Shown here: one piece after another, positions 1 to 6,132 of the stretch | Layout: every line of letters starts with the position of its first letter | How positions within the stretch are numbered: position 1 is the stretch's first letter | Source: JANNSW01 sp031431235 | GTDB lineage: Bacteria > Pseudomonadota > Alphaproteobacteria > Rhizobiales > Hyphomicrobiaceae | DNA: 12,421 nt | Direction: 5' to 3' | Assembly (NCBI GenBank): GCA_031431235.1 | Contig: JANPDA010000415.1 | Location: 1 to 12,421 of the forward strand | Notes under the pieces: model-generated | What the model was told of the DNA's origin: nothing | Seen by the model: only the letters and a program-made list of their open reading frames with translations | Databases searched by the model: none | Position numbers and translations under genes: made by a program

Positions 1-398
1 CCGAGCCTGAGCAATCCGAGCGCAATCATCATTGCGCCTGCCATCAGCGTGGCGAGGACGAGGCCCTCATAGCCCTGCCGCTCGACGATGCCAGCGATGA
101 GGACGATGAAGGCGCCGGCGGGGCCGCCGATCTGGAAGCGGCTGCCGCCGAGCGCCGAGATCAGGAACCCGCCGACGATCGCGGTGAAGAGACCCTTGTC
201 GGGCGAGAGCCCCGAGCTGATGGCGATCGCCATGGAGAGCGGCAGCGCCACGATCGCAACGGTAAGCCCTGCGATCGCGTCTGCGCGCAACTCGGCCGCG
301 CCATAGCCCTCGCGCAGCACGGTTACGAGCTTTGGCGTGAATAGCTCCCCGAAAGTCGGCTCGGGAGGCTTCTGGGCGCGGGAGGTTGCCAGCGGCAT
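1..398 (-). CDS. SulP family anion permease, N-terminal part (cut by window edge)
   Basis: Inner-membrane transporter of the SulP (SLC26-like) family, which moves sulfate, bicarbonate or other anions; the substrate cannot be told from this fragment. About 132 residues are visible. After a soluble leader of about 38 residues comes the family's first-helix signature (DAIAGLTVAIVALPLSMAIA), then GLFTAIVGGFLISALGGSR and QIGGPAGAFIVLIAGIV, which closely resemble the opening of the SulP transmembrane domain. The start is the ATG at 398-396; the purine-rich GAGACGGA just upstream is only a modest ribosome binding site. The C-terminus, including any STAS domain, lies outside the window. It is divergent from the VOC gene at 598, with a shared 199-nt upstream region. 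The family call is firm; the specific substrate is open. Confidence 0.9.
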   Translation of the reverse strand, partial: MPLATSRAQKPPEPTFGELFTPKLVTVLREGYGAAELRADAIAGLTVAIVALPLSMAIAISSGLSPDKGLFTAIVGGFLISALGGSRFQIGGPAGAFIVLIAGIVERQGYEGLVLATLMAGAMMIALGLLRL

Positions 399-492
399 GC
401 GGTTTCCGTCTCGGCTCGATGAGGGCAAGCGGCGGTCCGTTCGTCGCCGGTGGAGGTCCCTTGGGCGCGAACGGCCGAATCGCCTGACCGCC

Positions 493-541
493 CCGGGCCC
501 ACATTGCATCCGTCGTGGCATTGCTGACAATGTGAGCCCGG
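493..541. promoter_or_regulatory. Inverted repeat in the divergent SulP/VOC upstream region
   Basis: Arms of 14 bp at 493-506 (CCGGGCCCACATTG) and 528-541 (CAATGTGAGCCCGG) match at 13 of 14 positions around a 21-nt spacer. The repeat lies 57 nt before the VOC start and about 95 nt before the SulP start. It is immediately followed by a second small hairpin (GCGCCGC at 541-547, GCGGCGC at 554-560). It could be an operator shared by the two divergent genes or a leader hairpin of the VOC transcript. No T-tract follows, so it does not look like a terminator. The function is inference. Confidence 0.45.
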
Positions 542-597
542 CGCCGCCGCTTTGCGGCGCATGCGAATGTACGGCACCCCATCGAACGAGGAACCCC

Positions 598-1035
598 ATG
601 CTGACCAGCTTCAACCATGTGAGCTTCACGGTTCCCGACCTCGACGTGGCGGTGCGCTTCTGGACGCAGGCGATGGGGCTCGAGGCGCGCGACATCAGCC
701 CCCGGTCGGGCGATTGGCAGGCGGCGGTGACGGGCGTGCCGATGGCGCAGCTCAGGATCGCGCATCTCTACGGGCGCGGTGCCCATCTCGAGTTGATCGA
801 GTACGAGGGCGGTGGCACGTCCGGCCCATCGCCGTCGCCGGGTGCGACTTGCGCAGGCCACATCTGCTTCGAGTGCACGGAGATCGATAGGGTGTGGGAC
901 GCCCTGATGGCCGCGGGTGCGACGCCGCAAGGCGTCGTCGCCGCAGTCACCAGCGGCCCCGGCAAGGGCGCCCGAGCCGCCTATTTGCGTGATCCGAGCG
1001 GGATCATCGTGGAGCTGGTGGAGTTGGCAGGTTGA
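598..1035 (+). CDS. VOC (glyoxalase/bleomycin-resistance fold) family protein
   Basis: A 145-residue cytosolic protein with the two beta-alpha-beta-beta-beta modules of the vicinal oxygen chelate superfamily. The first module opens with FNHVSFTVPDLDVAVRFW and the second with AGHICFECTEIDRVWDAL; the chain ends in the typical DPSGIIVELVE. The four expected metal ligands can be placed at His7, Glu65 (in HLELIE), His88 and Glu139, the H/E/H/E pattern of metal-using members. The family includes glyoxalase I, methylmalonyl-CoA epimerase, dioxygenases and fosfomycin or bleomycin resistance proteins; the exact reaction cannot be chosen from sequence alone. The ATG at 598 is preferred over longer in-frame starts because GAGGAA lies just ahead of it and the fold begins at residue 4. 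It is a single gene, divergent from SulP, with the palindromic element beginning 18 nt after its stop. Confidence 0.88.
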   Translation: MLTSFNHVSFTVPDLDVAVRFWTQAMGLEARDISPRSGDWQAAVTGVPMAQLRIAHLYGRGAHLELIEYEGGGTSGPSPSPGATCAGHICFECTEIDRVWDALMAAGATPQGVVAAVTSGPGKGARAAYLRDPSGIIVELVELAG

Positions 1036-1060
1036 GCTCGTGGTCTGCATCGCCTAGTGT

Positions 1061-1114
1061 TCCGTCCCATTCATTCGATTCCGGCGAAGCTGGATCAATG
1101 AATGGAAAGACGGA
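1061..1114 (+). repeat. Bulged hairpin of the left element (copy A)
   Basis: Outer stem of 6 bp (1061-1066 with 1109-1114), a three-base AAA bulge on the 3' side (1106-1108), then a 9-bp inner stem (CCATTCATT at 1067-1075 with AATGAATGG at 1097-1105). The 21-nt apical part can pair further (CCGGC-GAA-GCTGG). The segment 1054-1114 recurs in reverse orientation at the right end of the window with 58 of 61 positions identical. Confidence 0.75.
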
Positions 1115-1132
1115 GCACAAACAAAGAGTTGT

Positions 1133-1185
1133 CTAGTGGGCTGGCCATTCATTTGGGGTACCGGATGAATGAGCCGGAACACTAG
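1133..1185 (-). repeat. Bulged hairpin of the left element (copy D), CTAG on both sides
   Basis: Read on the minus strand this 53-nt unit starts CTAGTG and ends CACTAG. Its 7-bp inner stem is CATTCAT/ATGAATG (1165-1171 with 1146-1152), its outer stem GGCT/AGCC (1172-1175 with 1139-1142). A three-base GCC bulge (1143-1145) sits at the same place as the AAA bulge of copy A. Loop sequence and outer stem differ from copy A, so only the architecture is shared. Confidence 0.6.
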
Positions 1186-1556
1186 AGAGCTGGATACAGG
1201 CTCGTCGGCTTTACACGGGCGTCGGCGGTCGTGAAGTGCTGGTTGGCCTTGGCGTTGTGGGTGTTGGGGCGTTTGCGCCACGCATCGGCCTCGCTCGAGA
1301 GTGCGGTGGCGTCTGGAATGCGGCGGTCGAGGCAAGGCCCCGAGAGAACGGCCAACTCGGACTCGGCCAGATTGAGCCAGCTGCCGTGCTTGGGCGTGTA
1401 ATGCCATTCGAACCGCTCGATGATCCGGCGCGCCTCGGCGGGTTCGAACGCTACATACAGCGACGCCGGCGAGTGCGTATTCAGGTTGTCCTCAACCAGC
1501 ACGATTTTTTCGGCTTGCGGGAAGTGGATGTCAGCCGGATCACTCGGGATCGCCAA
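1182..1556 (-). pseudogene. IS630-family transposase, C-terminal fragment
   Basis: About 124 residues resembling the last third of IS630-type DDE transposases: HFPQAEKIVLVEDNLNTH carries the second catalytic Asp, and WHYTPKHGSWLNLAESEL the catalytic Glu. The tail (KANQHFTTADARVKPTSLYPAL) reaches the family's usual C-terminus. The first catalytic Asp and the DNA-binding N-terminus are missing. The reading frame continues upstream as far as about 1620 but no longer looks like a transposase. The apparent start is a TTG without a convincing ribosome binding site, so this is a 5'-truncated remnant. Its stop codon TAG (1184-1182) is part of the CTAG border of the adjacent palindromic element, which suggests that the element inserted at the 3' end of the transposase gene. 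Confidence 0.8.
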
Positions 1557-1625
1557 TTGCTGGCGACCACGGAAACCTCCAGATTCCGGCAGCTTATGCT
1601 CTCGAGAATGCGCCGCTATCGTCCT

Positions 1626-2768
1626 TCAACCGCCTGCTGAGCTCGTGCGCCAGTCGCTACCCTGGGCGAGCCGATCCTCCTCGAAAGTGACGAGCGTGCG
1701 CATCTCGGGGCTGGCAAGTCCGACGCACATCGGTGTCCTGACGCCAGGAACGATTGCCACGTCGAACAACTCGCGCACGCGCCCCTCCAACGCAATCCAA
1801 TGCAGGATATCGCCGTTGCGCGTGTCGACAATGAACACGCCGCAGCGTGGCTCGCTCCCCTTTGCCTTGATCGCGGCGTCGAGCTCGAGCCCCCGGAATG
1901 TGCCGTCACGCGGCAGTGATGCTCCGACCGCCGCAAAGCTGCGCCAGAACGAGAGCCCGCGCAGGAAGCCTGGGCAGAACGCGACCGTCTCGCGCCGCCC
2001 CGTCGCCGGATCGACCCGGACCAACTCCCCGCGCCCGCTGTCGAGCAGCCACAGCGCGCCATTTGCCAGCCGCGGCGAATGCGGCATCGACAGCCCCTCG
2101 GCCACGGTGCGGTCATCGGCGACGTCGATCAGCACGCCGCCGTCGGCGCGCCGCGCCCGCCAGCCATCGACGACATCGCTGGCGCTCGCTGCCGTCACGT
2201 AGCGCGGCCGGCCTTGCTGCATGGCGATGCCGTTCAGATGACAACGGTCCTCGGGCGCGAGCCGGCTGATGAAGGCGGGCTTCCACAGCGGCTCGAAGCT
2301 ATGCGTTGCGCTGGTGGTCGCGAGGCACGAATACTTGGTGTTGACGAACAGCAACCGCCCATCGCTGGCGACGGCGATCTCGTGCGCGTCGATATCCCCG
2401 GTGGTCTCGGCGGCGCGAGGCACATAGAGCCGGTCGAACACCTGGTTCGCCTTCTGTCCCGGCAGCAGCACGTTCTCCAGCCGCCAGATCTGCGCGATCG
2501 TCGCCAGATAGAGACGTTGGGGCGTCGCGTGCAGCCCCATCGCGCGGACGAAGTTTCGCTCGTGCATGGAGAGCCGGCCATCGGGCAGCGCGCCAAGCAG
2601 GATCAACTGTCCGGTCTGATAGGAGGTCAGCGCCAGACTGAGCCCGTTGACAGCGAGCCATTCGGTCAGCCCGCGCGAGGCGGAGACCCTGGTTGCCTCG
2701 ACCGGCTCGGAACTGGCCAGCGGCGGATTGGCTGGAGGCATGTGTGCACCATGTTCTGCGGTGGCCAT
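1626..2768 (-). CDS. TIGR03032/DUF4915-type protein, beta-propeller-like
   Basis: A 380-residue protein that I recognise as the TIGR03032 family of conserved proteins of unknown function. Hallmarks are NFVRAMGLHATPQRLYLAT (about 72-90), RLYVPRAAETTGDIDAHE (about 113-130), a Cys-containing FVNTKYSCLA (141-150), APEDRCHLNGIAM (171-183), GLSMPHSPR (225-233) and FCPGFLRGL (264-272). These recurring beta-rich blades suggest a propeller that binds a ligand or partner. There is no signal peptide or membrane helix, so it is probably cytosolic. The ATG at 2768 has GGGGGG-CC-GAGG immediately upstream; the next ATG, at codon 10, is less well placed. It begins 86 nt after the autotransporter stop in the same direction, with no clear terminator between, so co-transcription is plausible. 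The biochemical role is unknown. Confidence 0.85.
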   Translation of the reverse strand: MATAEHGAHMPPANPPLASSEPVEATRVSASRGLTEWLAVNGLSLALTSYQTGQLILLGALPDGRLSMHERNFVRAMGLHATPQRLYLATIAQIWRLENVLLPGQKANQVFDRLYVPRAAETTGDIDAHEIAVASDGRLLFVNTKYSCLATTSATHSFEPLWKPAFISRLAPEDRCHLNGIAMQQGRPRYVTAASASDVVDGWRARRADGGVLIDVADDRTVAEGLSMPHSPRLANGALWLLDSGRGELVRVDPATGRRETVAFCPGFLRGLSFWRSFAAVGASLPRDGTFRGLELDAAIKAKGSEPRCGVFIVDTRNGDILHWIALEGRVRELFDVAIVPGVRTPMCVGLASPEMRTLVTFEEDRLAQGSDWRTSSAGG

Positions 2769-2854
2769 CCTCGGCCCCCCAATCGCTGCGAATGCAAGCG
2801 AATCGGATGGTCCGCCGGCCGACGTGCGCCGTCCACGGGCCGCAGCGGGTTATT

Positions 2855-5800
2855 CTACCATTTCACAGTCGCACCGAGCTTGCCCGCGATACCTTCGATC
2901 TCGGCTCCGACCGTGACATCGATCTTGGCGAAAGCCGCCGTCATCGCATCCTCGCTCAGCACGTCGACACCTGCCGACAGCTCTCCCCAAACCTCGTCCT
3001 GGGAGTCCGTGAGGTCGAATTGCTGGCCGAGACTCACGAGAGTCGCATTGTTGTCGCCGGCGACCTCGCTCCAGACGCTGGCGATCAGGTAGGGCTCGAT
3101 CGAGGCGGTGCCGGACAGGTTGATTGCGGTCCCGACCCGAAGCCCGAGCCGGCCACGCACGCTGGTCCCATCCTCGAAAGTGACGGTGTTGGGGCCGCTC
3201 GTCAGGCTGTCGATGCTGACGAATGTTGCAGCTAAGGTTGCGAGCGGCTCCACGTGGAAGGACCCGGTCCCGAGCCGGTAGCCGCCGTCGACCCGAACAC
3301 CGACCGAGCTACCATCGAGACCGCCCTGGAAACCGGGCGTGTCCGATTCGATCCCGAACAGGTCGGCCTTGACGAGCCCGCCCAAATGGAGGCCGCCCGT
3401 GAGATAGCTGGCGTAGGCGCCGAGCTGCCAGCCCTCGATGTCGAATTCGCGCTCGACCGTCTCGTAGTCGAGCCCGGCCCTGAGGCCGCCCGTGAGCAAG
3501 CCGAGCACCAGCGTGTCGCCGGCCTGCCGGACGCCGCGTTGCACGGTGTCGAGGCCGATCTGCACCTGCTGCAGGTCGAGCTCGCGGTCGAGCCCGAGCT
3601 GGTGGGAGCGGCCATGGGCGCTGGTGCTGGCGTCGTCCTCTCGCGAAAGCTCTGCCGTCGAGCCCGCGATCCACAGTCCGGGCAGCGGCCCGCCAGCAGC
3701 TCGATCCGCCCGGCGATCCGCAGCGTTGAGCGCGCTGCGCAAATCGGCCATCCGGTCCGACCATGCCGCGGACCCTTCGTGCCAGATGTCCTGCCCCGAC
3801 GTCAGCAGCTGCGGCAACAGCAACGCGCCGGCACCGATCGAGCTGCGGAGCTCGAACACGGCGCCGAAGCCGACACGGCGAAAGAACAGCTCGTAGTCGA
3901 AGAACCCGGCATCGACCGGGCCGTTGGCCAGGAAGAAGTTTTTTGCCTCGAAGTTGCGGTCGACGGGCTCGCCTTCGATGTCGACGAGGACGATGCCCAC
4001 TGACGTCGGAGCGCCGCCCGTCGTTCCCACATTGGTCACGACGACACCATTGCGCCCGAGAGCGTCGTGAATTCTGATGGTATCCGTTGGCGCCCCTGGG
4101 CCGTCGAGGGCAGCCTCGAGCTCGACGATGCCGCCGTCTTGACCATGGAATGCTCCGGACACGATAAATCGGTCACCCGCCCCGCCGTCGACAAGGCTCA
4201 GCCTGCCGTAGTTGAAGAAGTTCTCCAGCCCATTGAATCGCACCGTCTCACGCTGGTCTTTGCCGTCCGCGGCATGGACCAGACCGTGGTTCGCAAAGCC
4301 GTCGTACTCGTCGCGGAACTGGCTGTCGCCGCGCGCCTCGAAGGTGCCGGACGAGCGGTTGAAGACGAAGTCCCAACCGTTCGACAGGTCGAGCCGCCCC
4401 GTGATCAGCCCGGTGTTCGTGATCTCCGTATGCCCAGCCCGACCGGTGTCGATGGCCCTGCCGGATACGGCAGAGATTTCTCCGCTGTTGAAGATCTGAA
4501 CGATGCCCTCGCCATGCGCGAAAATGCCGGTCTCCTTGCCCCGAAGCACGCCGCTCGTCTCGATCCGCACCCCGGAGCCACTGCCCCCAGCCACCGCGTA
4601 GATCGCGCTGCGCTTCTTCGAGCTGATGTCTCCAGAGTTCACGATCGTTATGTCGCTATCGATGCCGTTCGTCACCGTGTAGATGCCGTTGAGGCCGGCT
4701 TGGATGTTGCCATGGTTCTCGATTGCAATCGGGCTGAAATCGCCGGCGAAATTCTGCGCCGTTTTCGTATAGATGCCGACCTCGCCGGCGATGATGTCGC
4801 CCGTGTTGAATACGGTGATCGGGCTGTTGTCGCCGGCCGCATAGGCCCCGGTCGCGGCCGACACGCCGTCGATGCCCGACGTCACGTCGCCGCTGTTGGT
4901 GATCTCGATCGCGCTGCCGTCGCCAGATGTTTCCGCGTCGATGCTCTCCTCGTTGGAGATGAGGAGGCCGCTGTTGAAGTAGATGATCGGACTATCGGGG
5001 CCGTAGGTGACGGAGTCGAGCGAGACGTAGTTGGCGATGATGGTCGCGGTGTTGACGACGAGCACCGGGCTGTTGCCCCCGCCGCCGCGGCAATTGGTGC
5101 CGGCGAGGCCGGCGGTGCAGACCTCGATGCCGTCGTCGTCGGAGATGATTACGCCGTGGTTGATGAGCGTGACCGGGCTGAAGCCGGGCCCGACCTTCAA
5201 CGCGTCGGGCACCGGGATCTCCGCCGGGATCGGCGCCGGCGCGACCGCGGTGTAGGCGCGCAAGTCGATCGCCTCCCCGCCGTCGCTGGTCGCGTCCGAC
5301 CGGTCGCCCGTCGTGATCGTGCCCGTGTTGGTGAGCCTGACCGGGCTGCCGCCGCCGGTGTTGAGCACATAGATGCCGTCATAGCCCGACGCGATGTCGC
5401 CGCTGTTGACGATCCGGACGCCGCTGTCGGGGCCGGTGGTGCGCGCGTCGATGCCGTTGTCGATATCGTTGAATGGAAATCCCGAGTTGAGGATGCCGTT
5501 GTCGGCGGCGATGTCGCCCGAGTTGATGATGGTGATGCCGCTGTCCGACCCGCTCGTGCTGGCGTGAATACCGATGACGCCGGCCTCGATCCGGCCATCG
5601 TTCTCGATCCGGATGGCGGCATCGCTGCCGCTGGTGGTGGTGGCGATGCCGTCGTCGCCCGCGATCAGGAACCCGCTCGCGGCAAGATCGATCGAGCTGC
5701 CGTCGTTGACGGTCGAGATGAGGATGCAGTCGCCCGAGAACACACAGTCGACGTTGGACGATTCCAATACGGCGACGGGCGAGGCGACGATGGCGAGCGC

Positions 5801-5959
5801 CTGGTCGGCGCGGGCTGGCAGCGGCGCCGTCAGCAGCAACGCGGCCAGCGTCGTCGTCAGCGCAGTCGTCAGTGCGAGGTTGCAGCGGTGCTGACGGAAG
5901 TCGATCGAACGGACCACCTGCCGCGCCTTGTCAATCCGCGAATCGTTCCGCCTGCCCAT
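2855..5959 (-). CDS. Classical (type Va) autotransporter, surface passenger with NSGDI-type repeats
   Basis: A 1034-residue secreted outer-membrane protein. Residues 1-51 form an extended signal peptide (basic start, helix around LTTTLAALLLTAP, likely cleavage PARA|DQ), as is common in large autotransporters. Residues about 100-525 hold about 14 imperfect repeats of the pattern I-x-I-x-N-S-G-D-I followed by a short GI or AI segment (for example near 117, 142, 181, 207, 263, 351, 381, 411, 437, 487 and 511), expected to fold as a right-handed beta-helix stalk. Residues about 725-755 form the linker helix, and about 760-1034 the 12-strand barrel (GLWIAGSTAELSR onward), ending in the terminal aromatic VKW. 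Cys72/Cys78 and Cys281/Cys290 could form two small disulfides. No protease catalytic motif was seen, so an adhesin-like role is the best guess. The ATG has GAGGGGG ahead of it. The gene follows the porin in the same direction across an AT-rich leader. Confidence 0.93.
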   Translation of the reverse strand: MGRRNDSRIDKARQVVRSIDFRQHRCNLALTTALTTTLAALLLTAPLPARADQALAIVASPVAVLESSNVDCVFSGDCILISTVNDGSSIDLAASGFLIAGDDGIATTTSGSDAAIRIENDGRIEAGVIGIHASTSGSDSGITIINSGDIAADNGILNSGFPFNDIDNGIDARTTGPDSGVRIVNSGDIASGYDGIYVLNTGGGSPVRLTNTGTITTGDRSDATSDGGEAIDLRAYTAVAPAPIPAEIPVPDALKVGPGFSPVTLINHGVIISDDDGIEVCTAGLAGTNCRGGGGNSPVLVVNTATIIANYVSLDSVTYGPDSPIIYFNSGLLISNEESIDAETSGDGSAIEITNSGDVTSGIDGVSAATGAYAAGDNSPITVFNTGDIIAGEVGIYTKTAQNFAGDFSPIAIENHGNIQAGLNGIYTVTNGIDSDITIVNSGDISSKKRSAIYAVAGGSGSGVRIETSGVLRGKETGIFAHGEGIVQIFNSGEISAVSGRAIDTGRAGHTEITNTGLITGRLDLSNGWDFVFNRSSGTFEARGDSQFRDEYDGFANHGLVHAADGKDQRETVRFNGLENFFNYGRLSLVDGGAGDRFIVSGAFHGQDGGIVELEAALDGPGAPTDTIRIHDALGRNGVVVTNVGTTGGAPTSVGIVLVDIEGEPVDRNFEAKNFFLANGPVDAGFFDYELFFRRVGFGAVFELRSSIGAGALLLPQLLTSGQDIWHEGSAAWSDRMADLRSALNAADRRADRAAGGPLPGLWIAGSTAELSREDDASTSAHGRSHQLGLDRELDLQQVQIGLDTVQRGVRQAGDTLVLGLLTGGLRAGLDYETVEREFDIEGWQLGAYASYLTGGLHLGGLVKADLFGIESDTPGFQGGLDGSSVGVRVDGGYRLGTGSFHVEPLATLAATFVSIDSLTSGPNTVTFEDGTSVRGRLGLRVGTAINLSGTASIEPYLIASVWSEVAGDNNATLVSLGQQFDLTDSQDEVWGELSAGVDVLSEDAMTAAFAKIDVTVGAEIEGIAGKLGATVKW

Positions 5960-5986
5960 CCGAGCCCCCTCGCGCGTGTCACCCCA

Positions 5987-6003
5987 CCTTGCTTAGCGCA
6001 AGG
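5987..6003 (-). repeat. Small hairpin in the autotransporter leader
   Basis: A perfect 6-bp stem (CCTTGC at 5987-5992 with GCAAGG at 5998-6003) around a 5-nt loop lies 28 nt before the autotransporter start codon. It could affect translation initiation, or mean nothing. Confidence 0.35.
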
Positions 6004-6103
6004 ATTGCGACGCTGATATCCACAGGAGTAGCTCGATTCGCACATCAAATCAAGAAAAGCCATCAGTATTCATTCAAGAATATCCAATTGCCTATGCAAT
6101 TCG

Positions 6104-6132
6104 ATTGTATTAATTCGCACTCGATAAGTTAA
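6104..6132 (-). promoter_or_regulatory. Candidate sigma-70 promoter of the autotransporter
   Basis: On the minus strand TTAACT (6132-6127) and TACAAT (6109-6104) are separated by exactly 17 nt, matching the -35 and -10 consensus at 4 and 5 of 6 positions. It lies in the most AT-rich stretch of an otherwise GC-rich window, overlaps the porin stop codon, and would give a leader of about 135 nt. A 6-bp palindrome (AATTGC at 6086-6091, GCAATT at 6096-6101) sits at the predicted transcription start and could be an operator. Prediction from sequence only. Confidence 0.4.

Larger units (their letters stand above)
1054..1185. mobile_element. 132-bp CTAG-bounded palindromic element (putative IS630-type MITE), left copy
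   Basis: The two ends are inverted repeats beginning CTAGTGTTCCG, matching at 19 of the first 21 positions (1054-1074 against the complement of 1165-1185). CTAG stands at both borders (1054-1057 and 1182-1185) and again inside (1133-1136). This fits TA duplication within CTAG, the known target preference of IS630. The element holds two hairpins pointing inward from its ends. It has no coding capacity, so it would have been moved in trans. It lies between the VOC gene and a truncated IS630-type transposase. A REP/BIME-like origin is the alternative reading. Confidence 0.6.

Noticed and set aside
67..1050. 327-codon minus-strand frame across SulP and VOC
   Set aside because: Overlaps two well-recognised genes in other frames, is Arg-rich and shows no family motif.
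1054..1185. REP/BIME interpretation (Y1 transposase-mobilised palindromes) for the CTAG hairpins
   Set aside because: Not excluded, but CTAG borders compatible with TA duplication and an adjacent IS630-type remnant favour the IS630 MITE reading; classical REPs carry GTAG or GGAG at one foot only.
2079..3092. 337-codon plus-strand frame
   Set aside because: Antisense to the TIGR03032 gene and the autotransporter end; no domain or ribosome binding site.
4430..5660. Periodic DNA repeats resembling a repeat array or CRISPR
   Set aside because: The periodicity is the coding of the NSGDI-type passenger repeats; units are imperfect, in frame, and there are no uniform repeat/spacer lengths.
4067..6016. 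649-codon open frame on the plus strand
   Set aside because: Exact antisense of the autotransporter coding region. GC-rich codon bias leaves complementary frames open; the product is Asp/Val/Arg/Ala-rich without recognisable domains.
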